The notes under the pieces were generated by a model, which did no database searches, was not told the origin of the DNA, and saw only the letters and a list, made by a program, of their open reading frames with translations. The translations under genes and the position numbers were made by a program. A stretch of 64,000 nt of DNA, from assembly GCA_003550325.1 (NCBI GenBank), contig QKWP01000828.1:1-64000 (forward strand), in the 5' to 3' direction. This DNA is from Gigaspora rosea. Taxonomy: Eukaryota > Glomeromycota > Glomeromycetes > Diversisporales > Gigasporaceae. Of this stretch, positions 37,255 through 50,675 are shown piece after piece; position 1 is the first letter of the stretch, and every line of letters begins with the position of its first letter.

Positions 37255-39370
37255 TTGTAGATGATGAATTAAATGAATTAAGAAATAAAATAAAGAATCT
37301 GGGTGACAAAATTGATAATTTTATGAAAAAAAGGGCTCGTTCTTTAGAAACTGATAGCAATAGTGACAGCGACTATAGCAACAGCAACAACAGCAACAAC
37401 AGCAACAACAATTACAACAGCAACAGCAGCAACAAAATAGAAAAATGGTCGTAACAGATGTAGGGTTACAAAAAGGTGCCATGATCACTTTTTGAGCAAA
37501 AAAAATTATTAAGAGTATATATTATTGTATTATTTTTGATGAAAAAATAGTACTTTTTTAATTTGCTAAATAAATATCGGCAATTATACTATTTAACTTA
37601 ATCTATATAGATATGGTATTTTATATTAATGATCTATCTATTTATTCAAATTTATTATATAGAATGATATCATAATTTCACTAACTGGGTCAAAACAATC
37701 TAATCAACCTAACCCATCTAAGCGTTGGGTTGACTTTAAGAATATGTTTCTTTGAGATGCATTTAAAACAGTAATACAAGATGTAAAAAGATATCAGATG
37801 GAAGACTATTATATTTTTAAAATCATAAAGAAACAGCACAAACATCAAAGGGAAAAATATCGCAAGCAACAGAACCCAGAGTCAGACAGTCAAGATCATG
37901 CGAGAATGCATAAGAATGGAAGAATAGAATCAGTAAGCTTTTTTTTAGACTATTTATATAAATATTGGTACTGCCTTATATATTTTTTAATTATTTAATT
38001 TTAGAAAGTTAACCGATGAAAGAAGGGGTTTAACCAAATTCAAGAAACTGATAATGAACATTTTAATAGCCTTCTTCCTATTGATATTTCAAAAAATTAG
38101 GCATTAAGGGACATTAAAAAAATAATAGAAAATAGAGCCTATCATAGTGATGAACCTTCGGAAACTGATAAAAATGCAGCCAACGAAGAACATCAATTAG
38201 GAATTTATAACATTTATGAAAAAGAGAAAGACAGGCACAACCACGTCGTTAAAGTGATAAATAAAAATAGCATTCTACTAGAGTAACTATTTCTGCATTA
38301 AATGTTCAAAATTTCTTAGATAAATATTAGTACTAAATATTTTTTTGAGTTAAGTGAATCTTGATAACATGCAAAATTACTTCTGCAACAAAAAATACAA
38401 ACAAAATAAAAAGACGTCATTGGGAAAGTCTAATGTCAACAGTAGTGCTTCACTACTATTTAGAATCCCCAAATAGTGTATTTCACGCTCATACAATGTG
38501 AGGCCTAGTTGTGCACCTGATATTAATTTTTCTGCAGTATCTTCTGGTAATTTCATATTGCCTAGTAATTCCTCTTTACCCAGTAATTAATTCTCTTTCG
38601 CCTAGTAATTCTCCATTGTCTAGTAATTCCCCATCGCCTAGAAATTCCCTATCAGCTAGAAATTCTCCAACGCCTAGAAATTCCTTATTGTTTAGAAATT
38701 CTTCAACGCTTAGAAATTCACCTGTGAAATTGCTTGGTAATTCTCTTTCAAAAGAATCTGGTAATTCTCCTGCCCCCTAAAAAAATCTGGTAATGCCGCT
38801 GCTGCATCTAGCTCTGGTACTTCTCTTCTCTCCAAAAAAATTGGGTAATACACATGCTCCTACAAAAAAATCTAGAAATGCTGCTGCTTTTGTATCAAGA
38901 TTTGGTAATGCATTTACTATAAATTCTAATAACCATTTTTTGTAGTAACTGGCAATCTGAATTTTTTTTGTTATAAATCATGAAGCAGTTATCACTAGTA
39001 ATAATGCTAATAATACCAATAAGGGCAAAGCTGTTAGTAAAAGTAAATATATAATATATTTGTTGTTGTAACTAGTACTGTATATGAATTATTATGTTAA
39101 TTAAATTTTTATTTCTTCAATACCTCATATGAAAATATAAAATTTTATAACAATTCACAAGGTATTAATTATATTGTTCAGTGATATTTTCATATTACTG
39201 ATATTTGATTTATTTTAATCGTTTATATTGATACTTATTATTTATTTATTTACAATTAGAATCTACCGAGCATAATCATGATAGTCATATCTCTAGGTCT
39301 CAAGACCACGTTATAGTAGAGGTCATTCAAATCATAATGGTGGTTCTAGAACTAGCAAAAAAGTAAAAAA
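37255..39370 (+). pseudogene. Unrecognised gene family, copy B (broken)
   Basis: Pieces in order on plus: DDELNELRNKIKNLGDKIDN, then FMKKRARSLETDSNSDSD and a Ser/Asn tract (37260-37450), a short coiled coil followed by a basic nuclear-type patch; KTVIQDVKRYQMEDYYIF and KKQHKHQREKYRKQQNPE (37765-37930), matching QYHKH/EMYLEKM in copy A; NSLLPIDISKN, a stop, then ALRDIKKIIENRAYHSDE, SETDKNAANEE and NHVVKVINKNS (38060-38285), matching the third block of A and C. An Asn-Ser-Pro repeat follows (38570-38790), then a basic tail ending SRTSKKVKN (about 39300-39375) after a frameshift. Stops show it is broken. Divergent from copy A. Confidence 0.55.
38570..38790 (+). repeat. 18-21-bp coding minisatellite (Asn-Ser-Pro/Leu)
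   Basis: About ten units around ctagaaattcc / ctagtaattctc, read on plus as SPRNSL, SARNSP, TPRNSL and similar. It lies within the presumed 3' half of copy B and may encode a disordered linker. Confidence 0.8.
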
Positions 39371-39589
39371 TTAAATAATTGTTTTTATATGTTTAATTAT
39401 AATATATAAATGTATAATATTCTGCATAATAAATAAAAATAATATATATTATTAAAAATGTATATTTATAAAAAAAGCAAGTGGCAGTAAATAAGATAAT
39501 GTATATTATAAATATTGTTTGTATATGAAGTATATGTATTCACCAAAAATTGGTAATATAACTAGATATAAAAAATAAAATATCAGCTT

Positions 39590-40260
39590 CTTATAATATC
39601 CAATATTCATCTTTAACTATTCCGATATTCATTTTTAATTATCCCAATATTCTTTTTTTAATTATGCTAATATTTATCTTTAATTATTCTGATATTCATA
39701 TTTAATTATTCTGATATTCTTCTTTAATTATCCCAATATTCTTCTTTAATTAACTGATATTCTTCTTTAATTAACTCAATATTCTATGTAAACTGGATTA
39801 TATAAAATGAATATTGGGATGTTATAAATAAATAAAGGATTGGTATCAGGATATTAATAAATACCCTTTATTTGTCTTATATTTATCTTATATGTTGTAC
39901 CGATATCCATTCTTTATGTTACCATATATCTGCCAAAAAACTGCAGTAAACCAAATTAAAAGTGAATACATTATGGATTGATATTAGAACATAAAGAGGT
40001 GCTCTTTATTCTGCTGATATTTATTTTAATTTACTGATATTTATCTTCTATATTTTCAATATATGCAGCAAAATAGATATATAATTATCATATAAAGAAT
40101 TAGTATCAGGATATTAATAGATATTCTTTATTTGTTTTATATTTATCTTATATGTTGTACCAATATCCATTCTTTATGTTACCATACATCTGCCAAAAAA
40201 CTGTAGCAAACTAGATTAAAAGTGGATATATAATAGATAGATATCGGAATGATAAAGCGA
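39590..40260. repeat. AT-rich satellite beside copy B
   Basis: 39590-39790 has short units of about 26-30 bp with gatattcttctttaattat. 39830-40230 contains a diverged direct repeat (atctgccaaaaaactg at about 39929 and 40189, with tatttgtcttatatttatc nearby). Words such as attcatctttaattattc recall the satellites flanking copies A and C, though unit length differs. Confidence 0.65.
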
Positions 40261-40499
40261 TCCCAATATGTATCCTTTAAATATTTATTAAGCTTGTGAT
40301 TGCTAACCTAAATCTGGCCCTCTAATCTGATGATCTCCATTTTTTGATAGTGATATTTGGTGCCAATTGTATGGAATATATGCCTGTCAGTTTTCAGGCC
40401 ATATGAATAATTTTGAATAGCATTTAAGAAACATTGTAAAACATAACCAATATCATTATCTATTTAGAAAGATGCCACAAGTTATTGAATATTTAACCA

Positions 40500-43400
40500 A
40501 ATATTATCATGATAATTCCTGCACTTTTTGCTATCCTTTTCAAAATCTTTTTCCTTGTTTTATTACTTTCTGGACCTGGGTATTACTTTTTAACCAGTCA
40601 CCAATATTCATATCACGCAATAAGATGTTTTGAGAAATTTGATACTTTTAAAGTCAACCAGATTTCTGACCAATTAATAAGCTATTTAATCTTTAGTTTT
40701 TATTATAACAAGGAACCTGATAATTTTTTAATTCTTGTAAACAAATTTTTAACAGCCTATTAAGATACTAATCAGTTTAATCAAGACCTTTTAGCTGACA
40801 ACTACAATACTTAAACTTTTGCAGAAAACTTTCTGGATCAAAAGATTGCTTAGAATAATTATCAAATAAATACTCTCCTTCTTATTGATCCTGATAATGA
40901 TAATCAACCCAGCTTAATTTACCCATACCAATAGTTCAAGATAATTAGATTGTGAATGAAGATGGCCAGGATAATCCTATTATATTCTTGGTACAACAAA
41001 TTGAGTACTTTGTACTTTAAATACAAAATGCTCTAGCTCCACAAATTAATATTCCCACTATTAATGTTCTAGCCCAAAATTACAAGCTTAATTTGGTCTT
41101 CTACTCTAACTTTGCCAATAGAGAACAAAATTCAATAACTTGGCTCAAGAATATTGAAAAAGCTTTCGAGACCAATCAGGTTTAAAATAACTGAAAAAAT
41201 CCTGTAATTATCTCATATTTGAAAGGCAAAGCAGCCATATAGTAGATTATAGCCTAAACTGACCAACTGAGTATTGATCAATAGAACGATCCTGATAATG
41301 AAGGACAAAGTTTTCACACTCATTTTATAATTCAATTTTAGATACCTGCTCTTGAAAGAAGTACTTAGTTGACCCAGCAAAAACAAGAACTGACTAAAGA
41401 TGTAGACTTCTATCATGTATCAATTAAAGAGTTGCTGCACTGAGTTGAGTCAGATAGTCATCATTATCCTGGTACCACTAAGGCCCAGATATTTATAAAT
41501 AGCCTCCATTCTAAATTAGCTACTTCTATCTCTCCTTTTATACCTAATTCTTTAACTGCTATATATGAAAATACTAAAGTCTTCGAGAACTTTTCAAACA
41601 AAATTTGCTCTATTACAATCTATATTTATCCTTTATGATAACATTTCTCTATTCAGGCCCTTATCTGATCTCATATTCTACAGATACTGCAAATTTCTTC
41701 CTTGTTGGTTTACCCTAGTTGTTTTGTCCGAATCAAACAAATCTAAGACTAAGGAATTTTTTGCAAAACTAAACGAAACCTTAAATAGCTTTGTTACAAA
41801 AATACAAGAAGTAAAAGAATCTCTCTGATATAATTCTAACAACTAAAATAACTCTTAGTGATACTCTTGTAACTGCTGTAAACAGATGGGTTATTTTTTT
41901 GAACCTGCTCTAACCTGTTAGGGGCGTGCCATTTATTACATAATATTTTTTACTTAGTAGCCACCTTTACCCATGTATGGTGTGATCATTTTATCTAATT
42001 CTGATTGATTAGTATAATATATAGACATGATTACTATCCATGGTAAAAATTACGTAATAAATGGCATTCCCCTTACTGTAGACTAATTCTGATATAATAG
42101 CTACTGGCAATAATGCTATGCTACTTGGGCAAAACAATAGAATCTGTAATAACTCTCTACTAATAATGGTTCCTGAAATAGGAATAAAGGAAATAAGGCT
42201 CAAACTTTTCTTAACTTCATATTGAATAAGAGAACTCTTTGTTTTTTTCTTTTGAAGAGTCCAACCAGCCAGCTAATTCAACCTATAGCAAGAAGTGCTG
42301 CATGTATTATTCAACTCTTTCTGAGCTATTTGAGAAAAAGAATGCCCTGGCTAAAGCTAGAAAAGCTCCAAGATAGGTGGTAACAATATTGAATTACAAA
42401 AGAATTCAAACTCTATTTTGCTCAGAAAAATTTAAAAATCCAAAAAGTTACACTATCCTAAAAAAAGAAAAATTGTTAAAGACGCACCTCAAATTTCTGC
42501 TCTCATCTTCTTACTTTATAGTATTTAATATTTGTGATAAACCTGCCAATATCATCTTCGGGCAATTATTAAAGGTTATTCTATTCTTGTGAACAAAATT
42601 GTCCAAGAGTTTACACAAAAAGAAAACTTCTAAGTTCCAATCTTTTGTCAATCTTTAACTAACCCCAAGTCAATGGCCTTGTATTGTGATGCTATAGTAC
42701 AAAAAAACAATACCTCTTATAGTTGATAGTGGATCATCTGGAAGTATGATCTCCTCTTATTTTCTTAGTGAATTAGAAGTTAAGATAGAACAATCTTTAA
42801 CTATTAACATGATTAATATGCATGGATAGAACAAAATAGCAATTAGTAAAATATTAGATTTTTTATTTCAGTTAGAGGTATTATAATTTCTATAAATTTG
42901 GTAGTAACAAATACAGAAATACTTCATCTTACCAAGCTATTGTTAAAAATAACTAGCTATTAAAGGTCAATATCAATATTGACTATAATGCATCAGAATG
43001 TCCTTCTATTGGTTGAACCATAATAGTGTTGTTCTTATCAAATTTCAAAAGCTCTAGCATACTCTTATCCAAGATGATCAACTACCCAAAGTTAAAAAGG
43101 TTCAGCCCGAAGATGTTAACTAGTCTGAAGGTTTAAAAAGTAATGATAAAACTGAGTCTGAATATGAGAAAGAAGAGTTGATAACTGACTGTTCAGTTTT
43201 TCAAAGGATAAAAAAAAAGTCTTCAACTATCAATTAGCCCTCAAAGTATCTAAGTATTGTACTAATAATAAGAAGAAAGAAATAAAAAGAAAATTTTTCA
43301 TAGATAGAATAGGTAATATCCTTTGAAATTGAATATCAGAATATTAAACAATAATAACTATGATCAAATGGAAGAATTACTTATAGGCCATAATAATCTT

Positions 43401-45704
43401 TTTGTATAGATCATACTAAAGAGGCTGTGCTACTTAAACAATAATATTTCTAGACTTCTTCTAATGAGCAAGAATTCTTATAGAAAAAGATAGACCAAAT
43501 TTTATATAATAGTATTATTCAATCTAGTTATATCTATGGGCTTCTTCTATAGTTCTAGTTAAATAAAAAATAAAACCCACTTCTGTGTCAATTATTGCTA
43601 ACTTAACATAGTTACAAAAAAAAGATAGTTATTCTCTTTTCTAAATTGATAACCTATTAAATACTTTTTACCATTTCTTCTAAACACTTTTTTTGATCTT
43701 GCTAGTGATTATTGGCAGATTGAAATGGATCCAAGTTAGTAATGCCACCAAAATTAATTTTTGAAAAAGACCTTTTTCATCTTTATTAGAGAAAGTTAAA
43801 TTTTTTATAAGAAAGAGCAAATAAAATTAATATAGATATGTTCTTTATAATTTTGTCCATTCAAAAAAAGTATAAAATAATTTCATCTTTCAAGTAAAAT
43901 AGGTCAAAAACAATTTCGTCTTTAAATTTTAATTTTGGGTTTTAGAACTCGAATAATTTTGTCCACATATATAATCCAGGTGATAGAGAAAAAAGTTTTT
44001 ATTTCTTAATTTGGGACTTTCAAATTTAATGTAATGACATTCAGTTTTACTAATGCTCTACTACTTTTTAACGGCTAATGGATTGACTTTTCCAAAACAT
44101 TATTGAACAATTTGTGGATGTTTATCTAGATGACCTTACCATTTTTTTCTTTTCTGACCACTTTAATTACCTACAGGAAGTATTTAATTGTCTGCGGAGT
44201 ACAGAGTAAAATTAAACTCTAGAAAGTGACATTTCGCCAAACAGGAGTACTACTTCCTTGGATATATCATTAATAGCACTGGTATATTCATGGACTTCAG
44301 GAAAATAGAAGTTATTAAAAATTTTTTAATCTTCCTACTCTACACCCATTATGCAAATTTCTCAAACTGGTATCATATTACTAGCAGTTCATACAAGACA
44401 TTTCGAACATTGCCGCTCTACTTTATCTGTTATTAAGAAAAAACATTAAGTATCTATAAACAGAAGTACAAAAAAAAGCTTTTTAAGATCTTAAAACAAA
44501 ACTTATGAATGCTTCTATTTTGGCATATCCAAATTTTTTCTAGAAATATCTTTTTTTTACTAATATATCGGGTTTAGCTATAGGAGACATTTTATTTTAA
44601 AAAGATTTTTAAGAGAGAGAAAAGGTAATCTCTTATGCTAGTTAATCCATAAACAAAAGCTGAAAAATTATTTATTATAGAAAAAGAATGCCTCACAGTT
44701 GTATAAACCATATTATATTTCTGACAATATCTTCACAGAGCCTGTTTTATGTTAATTACTGACCACTTAGCTCTCAAGTCATTGCTGAAATATTGATTGC
44801 CAAAGGAACGCTTGGCTCAATAGATTTAATTCCTCCAAGATTACGATTTTTTGGTTATCCATTATCCCAAAAAATATCATACAATGCTAATAGTCTCCTA
44901 TTTTGTTTCTATCTCAAAAAAAAGTCTAAGCTTTGTTAGCAATGCTGTCAAAGAAAATCTGATATTCCCAAAAAATTGGTAGTTCCTACTACCAGCCCTT
45001 CTTAAAATTCTATATCTAACTTCTGTAAACCTCAACAATTTTGACTAGCATCTTTTTGCTTTTAAAATTTTAATATAATTTTGATTTTTTTAGAATTTTG
45101 TCTTTATATCAATTATCTACTCAAAATAAACTCTGTGCAGTATTAAATATTTGTCTGATATCTCACTAACCCAATTACCAGAACTTATTACTCTTACAAC
45201 AACAAAAACAATTTAAACAACAGACCCAGTATTTTTTTCACAATTTGCTATATAAAAAATATTGTTCACCTCCCTATCATCACCTGAAAGTTTTATTACT
45301 CTACAATATTAAGTCATTACTCTTTAGCATGCACTACGATCTACTTTTAGAGCATTTTAATTTCGTATCTACATTACAGAGAATATCTATCTAATACTTC
45401 TGGTCTCAGATAAGAGAAAACATAAGACAATATATTTACTCGTGAGATGCCTGTTAACAAAGAAAGAAACCTAAAATATATGAACCCTTGTACTCAATCT
45501 AAATTGGAAATCTTTTAATCATGTTGGGATCAACTTGGTTGGTCCTCTGTCTCTCATTAAAACTAGCAATCAATGCATAGTAATTGCTATAGAATATTTG
45601 ACTAGATAGTTAGAAACTTAAGCTCTGTCAAATGCTTCAGCTTTTGGTAGCTTCATTTTCATAGAAGATATCATATACTGACATGGCCGAACATCTAGTA
45701 TTAA
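40500..45704 (+). pseudogene. Decayed Gypsy (Ty3-type) LTR retrotransposon
   Basis: A degraded gag-pol on plus with stops in every domain. Gag: NSITWLKNIEKAFETNQV and VIISYLKGKAA (41130-41240), then ELTKDVDFYHVSIKELL. Aspartic protease: PLIVDSGSSGSMIS (about 42715-42760). Reverse transcriptase: DLASDYWQIEMDPS (about 43695), VMTFSFTNA (about 44025) and the catalytic VDVYLDDL (about 44115). RNase H region: TDHLALKSLL (about 44760). Integrase: a zinc-binding-like DACQQRKKPKIYEPL (about 45445) and HVGINLVGPLSLIK (about 45520). The leader at 40500-40780 is less certain. MITEs interrupt the reverse transcriptase and the integrase. Clean LTRs were not found. Confidence 0.85.
43737..43973. mobile_element. 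hAT-like MITE inside the Gypsy reverse transcriptase
   Basis: A 237-bp insert between DYWQIEMDP and GDREKSF of the reverse transcriptase, flanked by atccaagt and atccaggt (8 bp, one mismatch). Loose inverted ends share ACAAAATTA-like words. Confidence 0.6.
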
Positions 45705-45950
45705 GGTCATATTTTAAATTTTCAGCAAAAACCCCTAAATTTGAGAAGTAAAAAATCAGTTTTTGCTAATTATCTTGGCATCGAATGGTCCAATTTGAAT
45801 GAACTTTTTTTTTAAATAAAGCTCTCAGTAAGGCGCATCTAACAAAAAAAGGACATTCAATTTTGATTACTAGATCAAAAGTTATTTAAAAAATATAGAT
45901 TTGTAGTTTTTAGCAAATTGGGTCAAAATTGGCAAAATCCAAATATGACC
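45705..45950. mobile_element. MITE inside Gypsy integrase
   Basis: Ends GGTCATATTT and AAATATGACC, preceded by TTAA (45701-45704) and followed by TATA (mutated copy possible). It stops the integrase reading after EDIIY and HG. Confidence 0.6.
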
Positions 45951-46018
45951 TATATAAGAGATGCCCAGGTCCTATATAAGCTGTTATTTGACCAAGAAAC
46001 ACTTAGAAATTAAATTAA

Positions 46019-46376
46019 GGGTAGGGTGAACGTAGATCAATTTTTATATGATTTACATGATACAGAAAAATTTTATAGAAATCAAACACATGCTTCTAAT
46101 AGAATTATTGCCAATGTTCCCCAAAATTTCATGGCATATAATTTGAAGTTTCTTATTTGTTATAGTAAAATTTTAAACCCTATATCTTTTGAAAAAACCT
46201 ACCTTCGTATATTGGTAAAAAAAACTTAGGTGTCCCCAAATTTCCTTAGGTTGCACAAAAATTATTAATTCTGATTGGTTGAATCTATGTTGTTTACAAT
46301 TCTGATTGGTCGATTACCTGATTTCATATGATTACAACGTGATCACTATTAAAAATGATCTACATTCACCCTACCC
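46019..46376. mobile_element. MITE with GGGTAGGGTGAACG ends and TTAA duplication, copy 1
   Basis: A 358-bp element with inverted repeats GGGTAGGGTGAACGTAGATCA, flanked by TTAA (46015-46018, 46377-46380). It encloses a 67-codon frame of no recognised type. A diverged copy lies at 62374-62746. Confidence 0.85.
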
Positions 46377-46382
46377 TTAATG

Positions 46383-47711
46383 AGATCATGAGATAAAACC
46401 AATTTTTTAGCTAAATTATAAGATGTACTACCAAATATATTTTTTTATATATATTTTATTTATTTTTTATTTTTGTTATTATTATTATTTTTATTTTTCC
46501 CTTTTGTCTTTTTATAATTATCCTATTATTACTATAAATGTATATTAAACTATATTTATGTAATTGTGCTCTGATATGTTTATTTTTGTTTTCAAATTCT
46601 TAATCTATCGATTTTCAAATTTAGCCTTGAAGGAATTTTGCCAATGGATTCTACTGTTATATCAATATGAGATACTAAAGTAAACTACTGTAAACTGCCA
46701 TATAAACAGCCTGGGTCTGGTACATTCCACCAAAAAAATTAATTAGTAAAAAAAAGAAAATTATTAGTAAAAATGAGAGGGGGGGTCTGATATGTGGGGG
46801 GCTGTTTATACGGCAGTTTATGGTAGTTAAAATTAAATGATTATTATCTAATGACTTTCTTATATCTCGCAGCTTTCATGTTCTAAATGACATAACAAAA
46901 CCTTTATTATAAAAAATTCCTTGGCAGATAATCATACAAATTGTAAAAGACTTATATAATCTTGATATGCTCAGAGTCTTTATTATTAAAAGAAATTTTC
47001 TCTAAATTTTAAATTAAATTCTTTATTTATCTGAAGAAGATGAATATAAAGCATTCGATTGTATTAAATTGAGTACAATGAATGCAAAGCATATGTTGGG
47101 TTTTTAGAAAATTCCATTAATGTTAGTAATACTTCATCTTAGTAAATATTTATGCAAATTTGACTTAACAATAGAATAGTCTAATTAATTTATATTAGTG
47201 CAATTGTGTATTTAAAGGATCGTTTCTTGCCCTTACAAATTTTTCTAAAGCTTCAATCAATTAAATTAATAAAGATAAATAGTTATTTATTAAAATCTTA
47301 TTTGAATTCTCACCATATTGTTATTGAATTGTGAACACATCTTCACAGTATTGTTACATTATTGTATTATTATTTTAGAAAAACTTGATAATAACTTTTC
47401 TTTTTTGTAAATGCATTTTATCAAATTACCCATTTTTTTTTAAACCTGTCATAAACATATCTATCTAATTCATTATAATTAATCTATTCCTCTTGCATTA
47501 CGTCTCAGAACAATCAGATAACTGATTGTACATACCAATCAATCTTAATAATTAATTAATCACCACATTATTCAATTAATTCTTTAACTTACTCTCTTTG
47601 AATTCTGTAATCTCTTTCTCTTAAATTATTTTAATAATTCCTTCAATATCCATATCTTTCACTAGTCCTAATATTTTATAGTCCAATTTTGTGGTTATTT
47701 GTTTACTATTG
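46383..47711. repeat. Duplicated segment, copy 2
   Basis: Partner of 26139-28258; uninterrupted except for the MITE at 46688-46823. It follows the Gypsy remnant directly, so it may be a 3' long terminal repeat, but the expected termini and primer site were not confirmed. Downstream sequence gctgacctaaatctggctct also occurs near 40300. Confidence 0.55.
46688..46823. mobile_element. TA-flanked MITE, 136 bp, copy 1
   Basis: Ends CTGTAAACTGCCATATAAAC and CCATAAACTGCCGTATAAAC, with TA on both sides. Copy 1 of the duplicated segment (near 27410) has no insert here, giving an empty site. A relative lies at 47857-47974. Confidence 0.78.
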
Positions 47712-47856
47712 CTGACCTAAATCTGGCTCTCTAATCTATGCTCTCCTATTTTTAATAGTAATAATGGTATATTAAATAAATCAGAAATCAGAATAAGAAA
47801 TCATTGATTTTTTTTAATTAGCAAATTTAATATATTTTTGCAAATTGCAATAATTA

Positions 47857-47974
47857 CTGTAATATGCTATAAAAGATCTCTGACCCTCTTATTTTTTCTA
47901 ATAAATTTTTTTTTTACTAATTAATTTTTTTGGTAAAATGAACAGACCCAGGCTGTTTATATGGCATATTATAG
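47857..47974. mobile_element. TA-flanked MITE, 118 bp, copy 2
   Basis: Ends CTGTAATATGC and CTATAATATGC, flanked by TA; it shares the gacccaggctgtttatatgg block with the element at 46688-46823. Confidence 0.65.
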
Positions 47975-49220
47975 TAATTGAATTTGAAAAATTGCAATTA
48001 ATTGCCACTAAACCAATTATTCAATATGACTAGTCAAAACAAAAAATTAATAATTCTGGTCAAATTTGCTGATCATTTGGCCTAATCTAGAACAAAACAG
48101 CTTTAATGTGGTCTAATGATCTGCAAGTTTAACCAGAATTATAAATAATAGTTGTATTGATTATGTAATGCATTTGTCATGTTTTGTTATTCCTACTTAG
48201 AGATGTTATGATCCTGCAAAGATTGTGGTCTAAACTGGTTTGTTGGTCAAGTCCAACCAATTTTTGGTCCTAAATTGAGAATTGGGTCCAAATTAGTCTA
48301 TAGCTTATAAAATGGTCTTATTTACTAAAAAAATAAAAAAACTATAATAACTGAATCTATAAGTTTCCGATATTGGCCTAATTTAGTAACTTATTGATTT
48401 TGTCTTAGTAACTGTCAACTTAGTTATTGGTAATTTTTTCTAATAATCTAAACTGTGATCTATATATAAAGCTTATATGTGTATAACTTATATGCATATA
48501 ACTTAATTATGTATTATTGTTATAATCCAAGACTAATCTAATCTTTTTAGCAAGAAAATAATTTTAACATTTTTATTTAAAATTTACAATAATAGCTGTA
48601 AGTCAAAATCTAAAATAAGCAATACCAAATTTTAAATAATTTTTAAATATAAAATAAACAAATCAAATTTATGCCAAATGATAATATTACAACTGATATC
48701 AATTTAAAATTTGTAACAAGTTTTAAAATTTCATTTGGCAATACCAATATTGATTTATTTGTCTTTTTTATATATAGTGAACACTAAAAACCAAATAGCC
48801 TATTTGAAAACAGCAAAGAGACTAGGCTATGGACCAGTTTATAGATTAGTTTTGGATCATGGTCCAGTTCATAGTTCTCTGCTAAAACCAGTTTTTAGAA
48901 CCAATACCAAACTAGGATAGACCAAAACATTACTATCCCTACTAGAATAACTGAAAAATAATTTATTAGCTATAACTGGATATTAACTATATGACTGACT
49001 GTGGTCAACTAGCTATAATCAGCTAAGGCTGCTCCAATTTAAATCTATGTTTAACATAACCCCCCCAGATTGAGCAAATTATGGGGGGAGTTAAACAACA
49101 TATATATATAACTTTTAGATTCAAATTTCACTTTTCATATTACTAAAATGAACCCATACAGAAAGATCACCAAAATTAGAGTAGCTGCATGATACAGTCA
49201 TGCTAAACCTTGGAACATTA
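47975..49220. other. Intergenic stretch
   Basis: No gene. A possible element at about 48195-48935 has ends resembling TAGAGATGTTATG and TAGGGATAGTAATG, but no matching duplication. A hairpin at 49048-49097 (tgtttaac stem, C-run against G-run) is clear. Confidence 0.4.
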
Positions 49221-49224
49221 TATA

Positions 49225-50675
49225 AGTTAGTTAGAATTAATTAGTTAAATTTTATGAATCATAAGATTTTATAGAATTTTATTAATAAAATTTTATAAAA
49301 TCTTATAAACACAAATTTTTATTAATTAATTCTAACTTTATGCACTAAGTAAACATGTACAGCAACTAAAAATACATAAACCGGCAGGGTTAGTTTTATT
49401 TTACATGAAATTTGGATAATAGATGCATAATTTTGGATTTTTGATCAAAAAAGTCAAATTTAAGCATCTTTTCTCCAAATTTCAAGTAAAATAAAAACAA
49501 CCCTGCCGATTTAATGTATTTTTAGGTGCTGAACAAGTTTACTTAGTGCATTAAGTTAGAATTAATTAGTAAAATTTTGTGAATCATAAGATTTTATAGA
49601 ATTTTATTAATAAAATTCTATAAAATCTTATAATTCACAAATTTTTATTAATTAATTCTAACAAAATGCACTAAGTAAACTTGTTCAGCACCTAAAAATA
49701 CATTAAATCGGCAGGGTTGTTTTTATTTTACTTGAAATTTGGAGAAAAGATGCATAATTTTGGATTTTTGATCAAAAAAGTCAAATTTAAGCATCTTTTC
49801 TCCAAATTTCAAGTAAAATAAAAACAACCCTGCCGATTTAATGTATTTTTAGGTGCTGAACAAGTTTACTTAGTGCATTAAGTTAGAATTAATTAGTAAA
49901 ATTTTGTGAATCATAAGATTTTATAGAATTTTATTAATAAAATTCTATAAAATCTTATGATTCATAAAATTTTACTAATTAATTCTAACATAATGCACTA
50001 AGTAAACTTGTTTAGCACCTAAAAATACATTAAATCGGCAGGGTTGTTTTTATTTTACTTGAAATTTGGAGAAAAGATGCTTAAATTTGACTTTTTTGAT
50101 CAAAAATCCAAAATTATGCATCTATTTTCTAAATTTCAAGTAAAATAAAAATAATTATGCCGATCTGATGTATTTTTGGGTGCTTAACAAGTTTACTTAA
50201 TGCATAATATTAGAATTGATTAGTAAAATTTTGTGAATTATAAGATTTTATAGAATTTTATTAATAAAATTCTATAAAATCTTATGATTCATAAAATTTT
50301 ACTAATTAATTCTAACTTATTTCTCTAGGTAAACTTGTTCAGAGCCTAAAAATACATTAAATCGGAAGAATTGGTTTTATTTTACTTGAAATTTGAAGAA
50401 AAGATGCTTAAATTTGACTTTTTGATCAAAAATCCCAAATTATGCATCTATTCTCCAAATTTTAAGTAAAATAAAAATAACTCTGCCGATTTGATGCATT
50501 TTTAGGTGCTGAATATGTTTACTTAGTGCATAAAGTTAGAATTAATTAATAAAAATTTGCGTATTATAAGATTTTATAAAATTTTATTAATAAAATTATA
50601 TAAAATCCTATGATTTATAAAATTTTACTAATTAATTCTAACTTCATGCACTAAGTAACTTGTCAGCACCAAAAA
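49225..50675. repeat. Array of ~163-bp monomers in alternating orientation
   Basis: Nine centres of symmetry alternate between an attaat type (about 49283, 49608, 49935, 50262, 50588) and a tgatca type (about 49444, 49771, 50099, 50425). Spacing is 161-164 bp throughout. Each stretch between centres is thus one monomer, inverted relative to the next, giving a 326-bp tandem period. Conserved words include ggcagggttgtttttatttt, aggtgctgaacaagtttac and gttagaattaattag. No coding sequence; identity is highest in the middle units and falls at the ends. Confidence 0.93.

Noticed and set aside
49225..50675. CRISPR array
   Set aside because: Regular spacing, but units are contiguous and inverted with no unique spacers, in a eukaryotic setting.
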